Part shown: positions 1 through 5,149 of the stretch, in pieces
Position numbering within the stretch: the first letter of the stretch is position 1
Layout of the letters: each line of letters opens with the position of its first letter
Source of the DNA: Chloroflexota bacterium
GTDB lineage: Bacteria; Chloroflexota; UBA6077
Assembly: GCA_021788565.1 (NCBI GenBank)
Contig: JAJYKO010000287.1
Coordinates: 1-6,955 of the forward strand
DNA: 6,955 nucleotides
Direction of reading: 5' to 3'
The notes under the pieces: generated by a model
The model's input: the letters and a program-made list of their open reading frames with translations, nothing else
Database searches by the model: none
What the model was told of the DNA's origin: nothing
Position numbers and translations under genes: made by a program

Positions 1-316
1 CCGATGAGGACGAGACCTGCCTGCTCAGCCAGATGAACAGGAAGAAGAGCACCATCGGAAGAAGGCCGCCGCCGAAGCCGAAGACCGGGAAGAAGAGCGG
101 GAAGCCGAAGCCGCCGCCCCCGAAGCTGCCACCCCCTCCCCCGAAGCTGCCGCCGCCCCCGAAGCCGCCCCCGAAGCTGCCACCCCCTCCCCCGCCGAAG
201 CTGCTGCCACCGCCCACGCCCCCGCCCCCGCCGAAAGCCATGGCTGGGGCGGCATAGAGCGCGAGGGCTGCGACGCTGAAAAAGGCTGCGACTAGCAGCC
301 GTCTGGTCGGTCTCAT
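1..316 (-). CDS. Glycine-rich secreted/membrane protein, DUF1517-like (partial, C-terminus beyond window)
   Basis: This reading frame is open from an ATG at 316 to the window edge, giving 105 residues with no stop. Residues 1-27 form a signal peptide (Arg at 2, 5 and 6, a hydrophobic core, then an AMA cleavage site). Residues 28-72 are almost only Gly, Phe and Ser, in repeats of the type GGGGGSFGGG. A segment beginning FGFPLFFPVFGFGGG is followed by a hydrophobic helix (about 86-97) and a basic/serine stretch. This order (leader, Gly-rich part, aromatic-Gly segment, membrane helix) is what I know from DUF1517-type proteins; the family call is by pattern only. The start overlaps the pspA stop as ATGA, and an AGGAG lies 7 nt upstream inside pspA, so translation is probably coupled. 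A 22-nt direct repeat (121-142 and 172-193) encodes part of the Gly tract. The opposite strand reads as a Pro/Lys-rich shadow. Confidence 0.75.
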   Translation of the reverse strand, partial: MRPTRRLLVAAFFSVAALALYAAPAMAFGGGGGVGGGSSFGGGGGGSFGGGFGGGGSFGGGGGSFGGGGFGFPLFFPVFGFGGGLLPMVLFFLFIWLSRQVSSSS

Positions 317-1008
317 CTTTCGTCTCCTGGCTGAACGCGCGTCTCAGCTGGGTCTTTCGAGAGGCGCTGCTGCTTCAGCTCGGCCAACTGGCCGTCCACG
401 TTTGGAGCCTGGTCGAGTTGGGCGAAGCGCCCCTCCAGGCTGTCCTGGCTCAATTCGTGATAGGCCGCGGCCCTGGCCTCCGCGTCCACCGTCTCGTCCT
501 GCAGCTGGTCCATCGCGGATCCAAGCCCCCCGGTATCGGAGAGCTTCTGTTCGAGGGAGTCTGAGGCCTCTGCCGTGCGATACCTGGCCACGAGCTGATC
601 GCGCTTGAGCACCGCCTGCTGAACCCTGTCCTCCAGGTCCTGGACGTGCCCCTTGAGCTCGTCCAGGTGCGACGACTGTGCCTGGAGGCTGTCGTGAAGC
701 TGATCGGCCTCCCCCTGGTACTGCGCTTTCTGGGTTAGGGCCTCGCGAGCGGCTTTATCGTCCCCCTGGTCGACCGCCCTCTCGGCCCGCTGCTGCCACT
801 CTTGAACAGCCGCGGTGCGCTGATCGTATTCCGCCTGCAGCCGGTTTTGCGCCGCCATAGCCAGGGATGTTGCCTGTCGGACCTTGACGAGATCCGCCTC
901 CATGCCTGAGATCATCTGATCCAGCGCTTTTTCTGGATCTTCGGCCTGACTGACGGTGTCGTTGAGGTTTGCCCGAACGATGTTTCTGATCCGGTTTAGC
1001 AGGCTCAA
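313..1008 (-). CDS. pspA: PspA/IM30 family membrane-associated protein
   Basis: The 231-residue product starts MSLLNRIRNIVRANLND, the amphipathic N-terminal helix typical of PspA/Vipp1, followed by the family signature EDPEKALDQMISGMEADL at about residues 23-40. Almost all the rest (about 40-200) is predicted alpha-helical coiled coil rich in Gln, Glu, Ala and Arg. Known PspA/IM30 proteins oligomerise on the cytoplasmic face of the membrane, stabilise it under stress and, in some phyla, regulate stress genes. Length is close to the usual 220-230. The start codon is TTG (1006-1008), supported by a GGGGAG ribosome binding site 6 nt upstream (1015-1020). The stop codon overlaps the start of the downstream Gly-rich gene, so the two form an operon. 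The C-terminal tail (about 20 residues) is polar and probably disordered. No pspF-type regulator is visible in the window. Confidence 0.93.
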   Translation of the reverse strand: MSLLNRIRNIVRANLNDTVSQAEDPEKALDQMISGMEADLVKVRQATSLAMAAQNRLQAEYDQRTAAVQEWQQRAERAVDQGDDKAAREALTQKAQYQGEADQLHDSLQAQSSHLDELKGHVQDLEDRVQQAVLKRDQLVARYRTAEASDSLEQKLSDTGGLGSAMDQLQDETVDAEARAAAYHELSQDSLEGRFAQLDQAPNVDGQLAELKQQRLSKDPAETRVQPGDER

Positions 1009-1040
1009 GTTGAACTCCCCGCAATCGTCGCGCTGCCCAG

Positions 1041-1052
1041 CGTCAACTGACG
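1041..1052. promoter_or_regulatory. Inverted repeat CGTCA-AC-TGACG between divergent genes
   Basis: Two perfect 5-bp arms separated by 2 bp lie in the 119-bp region between pspA and the divergent membrane protein gene. A third copy of the half-site (TGACG) occurs at 1082-1086, on the other side of the AT-rich -10 region. The arrangement is compatible with an operator for a dimeric regulator, but the arms are short and no regulator gene is nearby. Confidence 0.25.
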
Positions 1053-1073
1053 TGTGATCGCCTATTAGCGTAT

Positions 1074-1079
1074 ATTATA
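1074..1079 (-). promoter_or_regulatory. Consensus -10 box for pspA
   Basis: The minus strand reads TATAAT here, a perfect sigma-70 -10 hexamer, about 66 nt before the TTG start of pspA. At 17-nt spacing the -35 position reads TCGAAT (3 of 6), which is poor, so this may be an activator-dependent promoter or chance. A plus-strand alternative (CTGACG at 1047-1052 and TATATT at 1071-1076, 18-nt spacer) could drive the divergent membrane protein gene; it is also weak. Confidence 0.4.
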
Positions 1080-1127
1080 GCTGACGGCGGTTTGTCATTC
1101 GAGTTTGAGGCGGGAGGCGGGGCAGTA

Positions 1128-1766
1128 ATGGCTCGTATGAGTGAGACAGTGGTGGGACTGATACTGCTGGTGGGGACCTTTGGGCTTGGGGTTGCCGGCT
1201 TGGTGAGCGATCTGGTCAACTCTGGGGATCCGCCCGCCTATTTTGGGGCCGCCGTGGTGCTGGGCATTGCCGCGGTAGCTGTGGCCCTTGACGAGCACTG
1301 GCGCTCGCCCGGCGAGTTTGGTCATGGGAGGGAGATCTGGTTTGGGCGTGGGCTGATCGTGCTGGCCGTTGTGCTGGAAGCCGTTGGCTTCGTGCTTGCC
1401 GTCGTGGACAGTCCGTACAGGAACCTGTGGGTGGTGCTGGCTGCGATAGTGGCGCTGGACGGTCTATCGGTGATGATAGATACGCACCGGCTGGTGGTGG
1501 CGCGTCGGGGCTTGCTGGAGACCCGGAACATGACGGATGCGATCCTGGGGGTGGTGTGTGCGTCGGTGGGGTTTGGCTTTGGGATCCTAGGGGTCCTCTT
1601 TGGCACGTTCAACAATCCCCATGCCCCTGCCTGGCTCTATGCGGGGGTGGTGCTGGCATTGCTATCGAACGCCTTCATGTTTGACGAGCAGGCTCACGTC
1701 AGGACCCGAGTCAGGAAGAGGCAGCGAGCGCCGTTTGGCTCCAAAGGAACGCACGCTTCGTCGTGA
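1128..1766 (+). CDS. Six-helix integral membrane protein with threefold internal repeat, unknown function
   Basis: The product is 212 residues from the ATG at 1128, which has a GGGAGG ribosome binding site (1112-1117) 10 nt upstream. The frame is open back to a TTG at 1092, but that start has no convincing binding site. Six hydrophobic helices are visible at about 8-26, 37-55, 75-93, 100-117, 138-158 and 168-186, followed by a short basic tail rich in Arg and Lys (192-208). Helices come in three pairs of about 50-65 residues. Each pair has an Asp/Asn-containing loop between its helices and ends in an acidic-histidine motif: DEH (55-57), DTH (118-120) and DEQAH (186-190). I do not recognise the family. 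The gene diverges from pspA and shares its upstream region, so joint regulation is possible. It converges on the OsmC-like remnant downstream. Confidence 0.8.
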   Translation: MARMSETVVGLILLVGTFGLGVAGLVSDLVNSGDPPAYFGAAVVLGIAAVAVALDEHWRSPGEFGHGREIWFGRGLIVLAVVLEAVGFVLAVVDSPYRNLWVVLAAIVALDGLSVMIDTHRLVVARRGLLETRNMTDAILGVVCASVGFGFGILGVLFGTFNNPHAPAWLYAGVVLALLSNAFMFDEQAHVRTRVRKRQRAPFGSKGTHASS

Positions 1767-1777
1767 GGGCGGTGTGA

Positions 1778-1804
1778 GGGCTATGGGACCGCACGCCATA
1801 GTCC
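1778..1804. terminator. Stem-loop between convergent genes
   Basis: A 9-bp stem (GGGCTATGG with CCATAGTCC, one G-T wobble) and a 9-nt loop lie 12 bp after the stop of the plus-strand membrane protein and 13 bp beyond the stop of the minus-strand OsmC-like remnant. There is no T-tract on either side, so this is a terminator-like hairpin rather than a classical intrinsic terminator. Confidence 0.4.
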
Positions 1805-1816
1805 CCCTGCCGTACC

Positions 1817-1965
1817 TCATTCCGCGATCTCGAAGCTGGCGGTGATCCGGGTCGAGCCCTTCAGCATGTTCCAGACGGGGCAATAAAGCGCACCTTCTCC
1901 TGGAGCACGACGCGGGCGGAGAGTTCGTTGGCCACTGGCACCTCCCTGCGCGGAATCACTTTCAT
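1817..1965 (-). pseudogene. OsmC/Ohr-like C-terminal remnant, frameshifted
   Basis: Two short pieces in different frames read as one C-terminal domain end. From an ATG at 1965 the first frame gives MKVIPRREVPVANELSARVV and a little more before a stop just after the family Cys region. The second frame supplies LYCPVWNMLKGSTRITASFE and ends at the TGA at 1817-1819. The pattern CPxxNxxKGxxxIT resembles the second catalytic Cys region of OsmC/Ohr peroxiredoxin-like proteins (typically CPYSNATRGN followed by a beta strand). Joined by a single-base shift near 1895, the pieces make only about 48 residues; the N-terminal two thirds, with the first catalytic Cys, are absent because the dsbA-like stop lies 5 nt upstream of the ATG. 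I infer a decayed gene or a deletion scar. The family call rests on a short motif and is tentative. Confidence 0.4.
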
Positions 1966-1970
1966 TGCCT

Positions 1971-2690
1971 CTAGTGAAGCGCGGCCTCGATGGCACTACG
2001 AAACGCCTCGAAGGGTTGGGCGCCAACTATTCGCGTGTTGTTGACGAAGAAGGTCGGGGTTCCGGTGATACCCTGCGCCTTGGCCTGTTGGGTTTCGTCC
2101 AGCACCTGCTGCTCGTACTTGCCGCTGTCGACGCAGGCCGCGAAATTCGACCCGAGGCCGAGCTGGCTGCCGAATGCTTTCAGCTTGGCCTTCGTGAACG
2201 CCCCCTGGTTCTCCCCTGCCCAGTGCTCGAACAACATGTCGTGATAGTCCCAGAAGCGGTTCTGCTCCGAGGCGCACAGCGCCGCAGCCGCTGCCCACAC
2301 CGATTCCTGTCCCTGGTAGGCCGCGTTCTTGTACACGACCTTTACCTGTCCGGTTTTCACGTACTGCGCATCTATCTGTCTCGCAACGCCGACGGCGTGC
2401 CTGGCGCAGTAGGGTCATTGGAAATCGGTATACTCGGTGAGCGTTACCTTGGCATTTGGATCGCCCTTGGTCGTGCCGTTGGTGGGCAGTCCGGCCACCG
2501 CCGGCATGAGGGTCGGCATCGCCGGGACCGCCGCCTTTGCCGCGGATCCCGTCTGCATCGCGGCGACCTGGGTTTGCATCGCTTCTACGGTTGGGCGCAG
2601 GGTGGTATCTGCGCCTCCGTATTGGGTAGAACAGCCTGCCAGCACCGTGATGGAGATCGACGCCGCCAGGAGAATGGCTAGGAGCCGCAC
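1971..2690 (-). CDS. DsbA-like thioredoxin-fold lipoprotein, probable selenoprotein (UPYC active site)
   Basis: One 239-residue frame runs from a GTG at 2690 to the TAG at 1971-1973, interrupted only by an in-frame TGA at 2415-2417. Residues 1-20 form a lipoprotein signal ending in the lipobox LAGC, followed by an Ala/Thr/Met-rich linker. The thioredoxin-fold domain begins at about residue 76 with GDPNAKVTLTEYTDFQ; the TGA is codon 92 and is followed by PYCARH. Relatives (BdbD/DsbA, Thioredoxin_4) have DFQCPYC here, so the TGA replaces the first, nucleophilic Cys. Downstream the family continues intact: ALCASEQNRFWDYHDMLF, ACVDSGKY, the cis-Pro motif GTPTFF, and VGAQPFEAFRSAIE at the C-terminus. 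The likely role is thiol-disulfide exchange outside the membrane. Reading TGA as selenocysteine is inferred from its exact position and the hairpin behind it. The alternative is a Cys TGC to TGA nonsense mutation. The GTG has GGGGGTG 5 nt upstream. Confidence 0.85.
2382..2417 (-). promoter_or_regulatory. Candidate bacterial SECIS element downstream of in-frame TGA
   Basis: Reading the minus strand, 16 nt after the TGA a stem begins: ACGCC (2398-2394), loop GTC (2393-2391), GGCGT (2390-2386), a perfect 5-bp stem. Two further pairs (2400-2383 and 2399-2384) close it across one bulged T at 2385. The apical loop lies 21 nt after the TGA and its first two bases are G and U, as in the E. coli fdhF element, whose loop is at about the same distance. 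The bulged U sits on the 3' side, whereas in fdhF it is on the 5' side. This was folded by eye. Confidence 0.6.
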
Positions 2691-2721
2691 GGTAGCACCC
2701 CCACATTCAGTTGCGGTGGCT

Positions 2722-2750
2722 ATTATCGCTTCCCTGGCGGATTCTGGCCA
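2722..2750 (-). promoter_or_regulatory. Candidate promoter of the dsbA-like gene
   Basis: On the minus strand TGGCCA (2745-2750, 4 of 6 to the -35 consensus) is separated by exactly 17 nt from GATAAT (2722-2727, 5 of 6 to the -10 consensus). Transcription would begin near 2715, about 25 nt before the GTG at 2690. This supports the GTG start and argues against the upstream in-frame Met codons at 2792 and 2855. Confidence 0.5.
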
Positions 2751-2808
2751 GATGCTGTTTCGGGCGCCCAGGGCTTTCTCGAAGTCGCTCATGATGGCGT
2801 TGGACGGA

Positions 2809-2891
2809 TCGTCATTCCCGCGCAGGCGGGAATCCAGGGGCTGCCCCGCTGCCACACCACGGGTGGATCCCCGCTTTCGCGGGGATGACGA
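2809..2891. repeat. Palindromic dispersed intergenic repeat (REP/MITE-like)
   Basis: The ends are near-perfect 14-nt inverted repeats: TCGTCATTCCCGCG (2809-2822) and CGCGGGGATGACGA (2878-2891), with one mismatch. Inside are two small hairpins, CCCGC-GCAG-GCGGG on the left and CCCCGC-TTTC-GCGGGG on the right. This is the well-known class of repeats (GTCATTCCCGCG...CGGGAATGAC) that gives spurious FPRRRESR and SRLRGND translations across many bacteria. No transposase is encoded. It lies upstream of the dsbA-like gene, outside its likely promoter. Confidence 0.8.
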
Positions 2892-2947
2892 GGGGGAGCG
2901 GGGATGACGAGGGGGAGCGGGGATGACGAGGGGGAGCGGGGATGACG
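2881..2947. repeat. 19-nt tandem repeat, 3.5 copies
   Basis: Three identical copies of GGGGATGACGAGGGGGAGC (2881-2899, 2900-2918, 2919-2937) are followed by a partial copy, GGGGATGACG (2938-2947). The first copy includes the right end of the palindromic element, so the array appears to have grown by duplication of that end plus 9 nt of flank. The rest of the stretch up to 3027 shows no gene or clear signal. Confidence 0.9.
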
Positions 2948-3027
2948 GCAGAGGATGTTACAGGTGCTTCGCGACGATGGGAAAGCCCTATTCGCGGGGC
3001 GGGCTGGGACCCCTGCGTTGTGAATGG

Positions 3028-3738
3028 TCACAGTTCGGCCAGCAGCCTCCTGGCATCTACCAGGTCGGGGGTGTCGAAGCCCTCGGTGAACCAGTTGTAG
3101 ACCGGGGTAAGGAGTCCGCGGGCCTCTCGCTGTCTGCCCTGCCTCCCCCACAGCCTGGCCAGGCTGCTCGCCGCCCGCAGCTCCCAGAGCTTCGCCTCCT
3201 GCCGGCGCGCCACCTCGATCGCCTTCAGGAAACGAGCTTCTGCCTCGTCCACCTCTCCGCCCTCGCCTCGCATCAGCAGGAGTTCGCTCTCAAGCCGGTG
3301 GAAATCGGCCCGGAACACTTGTGCCTCGCTCTCTTCCAGCAGCTCCATCGCCTCGCGCACCGCTTCCAGCCCGAGTTCCACCTGGCCTGCCTCCGGGCAG
3401 GCCTCGACCAACTGCTTCAGCTGGCGGTCCACCATCGTCCTCGTTCCGCCGCTTCGCCAAGCATCGATCCCCCGACGAAGCAAGGCCAGGCCCTCCTCGA
3501 CCTCACCGTCCCTGATCTGCAGCCGTCCCCGGAGCAGCAGCACCCGTGGAAGCAGGTGTGCATCGTCCTTCCGGGCCACCAAACGCTCGGCTTCCGCCAG
3601 CACCTCCCTGGCGGCTTCGTAGTCGCGACGTATCAGGCCGGCCATGCCGGCGCCGGTTAGCGCTAGGCCCAGGTCCATCGGCTGGCCCACCTCTCGTGCC
3701 AGTGCCACAGCTTCGTCGCCCCGCCGCAAACTCCGCTT
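3028..3738 (-). pseudogene. TPR-rich C-terminal fragment of a cyclase/ATPase-type regulator, 5' truncated
   Basis: About 236 residues of alpha-helical repeat end at the TGA at 3028-3030. TPR-like helix pairs are visible throughout, for example RRDYEAAREVLAEAERLV and DEAEARFLKAIEVARR. The end (LARLWGRQGRQREARGLL, then PVYNWFTEGFDTPDLVDARR) is a C-terminal signature I know from large proteins with an adenylate/guanylate cyclase or AAA ATPase domain followed by TPRs. Those proteins usually exceed 900 residues; here the N-terminal catalytic and ATPase parts are missing. The frame stays open to a Met at 3978, but residues upstream of about 3738 (rich in Val, Arg and His) look like the antisense of the plus-strand fragment and not like TPR. 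No start or ribosome binding site fits at the boundary. It is probably a non-functional relic, or one side of a rearrangement or misassembly. Confidence 0.7.
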
Positions 3739-3750
3739 GGAAACCTCGCG

Positions 3751-4176
3751 GTGTGGGAATCGCCGGGCGGTCCCGTAGCTCTCGATATGGGGCAACAGGT
3801 CTGTGGGCCTCTGTACGTCTACGCTCCGGCGCCGGCGGAGGGTTACTCCGCCTCCGGTATGGTTGCGGTGTTCAAAAACCTCGCCGACCATGACTCTGGC
3901 AACATGAGACCCGTCGGGGTCAACTTTCTCTACGCCGACGACTACGACTACGCCAACAGCCGGTACGTTGTCAAACAATTTTTCGTCCTGGACGCTGGCG
4001 GTGCCCCGGACCCGAACTCACCACCGTACACGGGCAGCTTCCAAGTGGTCGGCATCTTCAATGTTAGTTTGGAAGGGCCCACTCCGTTGACCGTCGACGC
4101 CGTTCGCGCAAGCAATTGCGGGGCGGGACAGAACGGGCAGGGACAGAACAACAAGCAGGGACAGAACCAGCAGTAG
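3751..4176 (+). pseudogene. C-terminal fragment of an unknown, probably extracytoplasmic protein, 5' truncated
   Basis: Up to 141 residues are readable from a GTG at 3751, or 130 from the ATG at 3784. The composition is that of a beta-rich folded domain, with many Tyr, Val, Gly and Asp, for example VCGPLYVYAPAPAEGY, VNFLYADDYDYANSRYVV and GSFQVVGIFNVSLEG. It ends in a polar Gly/Gln/Asn tail (NGQGQNNKQGQNQQ) encoded by three GGACAGAAC-type repeats. Two Cys residues could form a disulfide. No signal peptide, ribosome binding site or promoter precedes the fragment, and upstream sequence is antisense TPR gene, so I infer the 5' end has been lost. I do not recognise the family. A strong hairpin follows the stop. 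It could still be expressed as a short cytoplasmic protein from the ATG. Confidence 0.5.
4126..4173 (+). repeat. Imperfect short direct repeats encoding a Gln/Asn/Gly tail
   Basis: GGGACAGAAC-type units recur three times (starting near 4126, 4140 and 4158) with variable spacers such as GGGCA and AACAAGCA. All stay in frame and encode a hydrophilic C-terminal tail with Gly-Gln-Asn repeats. Such low-complexity tails are prone to slippage changes. Confidence 0.7.
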
Positions 4177-4180
4177 GGCC

Positions 4181-4214
4181 GGCTGCCGCGTCGAACGTGG
4201 TGACGGCGGCAGCC
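4181..4214 (+). terminator. Strong stem-loop after the plus-strand fragment
   Basis: A 12-bp stem (GGCTGCCGCGTC at 4181-4192 with GACGGCGGCAGCC at 4202-4214, one bulged G) has a 9-nt loop and starts 4 nt after the stop of the upstream fragment. There is no T-tract. A second GC hairpin follows (GGGGCGC 4223-4229 with GCGCCCC 4244-4250). Together they probably limit read-through toward the protease remnant. The rest of 4251-4395 shows no confident promoter. Confidence 0.5.
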
Positions 4215-4409
4215 AGGCAGGCGGGGCGCGGGCGATGAGACCGGCGCCCCACCCCGAGTCGCAGATTGCCTGTGGCGCGGCTTCGCGACATAGGTGGAAT
4301 GTACCTCCGCGATTGGCCGCTTATCAATGTTGCGATCGTGACCCAAAACCTGCCATGCGGAGCCGGTGATGCTGCCGGTCCGCTCCGAGCGAAAAAGGGG
4401 GCTTCGACC

Positions 4410-5033
4410 TTGAAGAAGACGGCCCTCTTCTCGGTCCTCGCACTGTTGCTCGCCATCGGGCTGGGCATCGTGCCGGGTTCCGTTCCCGCGAGCGCTGCTC
4501 CTGACGGCCACGCAGTCCCCGGACAGTACATCATCGTGTTCAAGAGTACCGTGAATCCGGCCGTCGAGGTGCCGGACGTAGCGAAGGCTTACAGCCTGCA
4601 AACTGGCTTCATCTACGAGCACGCTCTGAAGGGGATGTCCGCGGTTGTGCCCGCCGGTCGCCTGGCCGCCCTGCAGAAGGATCCGCGGGTGGCCTACGTG
4701 GTCGAGGACATGGTCCGCACGATAAGCGACCAGTCCATGCCCACTGGTGGCCAGCGCACCCTCGCGGACGCTAACCCGCAAATCGGCATCGACGCCGCGG
4801 ACGACTACCTTGTAGATGTGGACGTCGCCGGCACCATCGAGGTGACCAACATGAGCCTGGGTCGGAGCGGCTTCAGCCAGGGCGAGTACGACGCCATCCA
4901 GGGGACGATCAACAAAGGCGTGGCCTTTGCCGTGGCAGTCCGGTGCCAGCTGTGCCGGCTGCCCCCACTGACCGGGAGGCCACGGCCACGACCGTGGAGC
5001 GATAGGTGGCCCCACCTCCGGCAAAGTGAATGA
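4410..5033 (+). pseudogene. Subtilisin-like (S8) protease remnant: signal peptide and I9 propeptide, catalytic domain deleted
   Basis: From the TTG at 4410 (AGGGGG 8 nt upstream) the 207-residue frame begins MKKTALFSVLALLLAIGLGI, a Sec signal peptide with probable cleavage after ASA (27-29). Residues 37-102 match an Inhibitor_I9 propeptide: VPGQYIIVFKS, DVAKAY, YEHALKGMSAVVP, then LAALQKDPRVAYVVEDM. Residues 110-140 are the usual linker into the S8 domain (PTGGQRT to VDVDVA). The frame then jumps directly to GTIEVTNMSLGRSGFSQGEY and INKGVAFAVAV, which normally lie about 90-100 residues later. The segments holding the catalytic Asp (DTG) and His (HGT) are therefore missing, in frame. After residue 177 the sequence becomes basic and unrelated, so the GN motif and the catalytic Ser (GTSMA) are also absent. 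No protease activity is possible. The propeptide alone could still act as an inhibitor or chaperone if expressed. The upstream extension to 4266 has no support. Confidence 0.75.
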
Positions 5034-5096
5034 CGGGAAATGGGCAGCCGCCTAGATCACATGGTCTGGGCTGCGCACCCCGGCAAAGGACCGGGG
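4980..5096. other. Cluster of three short GC hairpins after the protease remnant
   Basis: CCACGG-N6-CCGTGG (4980-4997), AGGTGG-CC-CCACCT (5004-5017) and CCCCGG-N7-CCGGGG (5078-5096) occur within 117 bp. They span the stop of the remnant and the following GC-rich spacer before the kinase promoter. They may act together as a weak, factor-dependent terminator region; none has a T-tract. No coding region is supported between 5034 and 5275. Confidence 0.3.
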
Positions 5097-5149
5097 CTGG
5101 GGGCCGAGCGGGGCACGAGCGGGCACGGGCCGCGGGCTGGTGCGTACGC

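Noticed and set aside
33..257. Plus-strand ORF encoding a Pro/Lys-rich peptide
   Set aside because: It is the antisense of the Gly-rich gene; GGC/GGG/TTC codons read backward as Pro and Lys. No ribosome binding site.
1092..1127. Upstream TTG start of the six-helix membrane protein
   Set aside because: No binding site before the TTG, and the extra residues include the GGGAGG that serves the ATG at 1128.
2415..2417. The in-frame TGA treated as a simple stop splitting two genes
   Set aside because: The downstream piece has no start signal near it and begins in the middle of a thioredoxin fold; the TGA sits exactly at the catalytic Cys. A nonsense mutation remains possible but is less parsimonious given the hairpin.
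1965..2681. Long plus-strand ORFs opposite the dsbA-like gene
   Set aside because: They are shadows. The minus strand holds a recognisable thioredoxin-fold protein; the plus-strand products are Arg/His-rich without domain features.
2691..2855. N-terminal extensions of the dsbA-like protein from Met codons at 2792 or 2855
   Set aside because: The stretch nearest 2855 translates the palindromic repeat (SRLRGND), a candidate promoter lies at 2722-2750, and the lipoprotein signal begins properly at the GTG at 2690.
2437..2907. Plus-strand ORF ending in FPRRRESR and FRGDD motifs
   Set aside because: These motifs are the classic spurious translation of the palindromic repeat at 2809-2891; the rest is antisense to the dsbA-like gene.
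2881..2947. Possible CRISPR array
   Set aside because: The 19-nt units are directly abutting with no spacers, so this is a simple tandem repeat.
3739..3978. N-terminal 80 residues of the minus-strand TPR frame
   Set aside because: The composition is not TPR-like and is antisense to the plus-strand fragment; treated as lying beyond the breakpoint.
3948..5024. 358-residue minus-strand ORF
   Set aside because: It runs antisense across a fragment, two hairpins and the I9/S8 remnant, with no recognisable domain or start signal; a GC-rich shadow frame.
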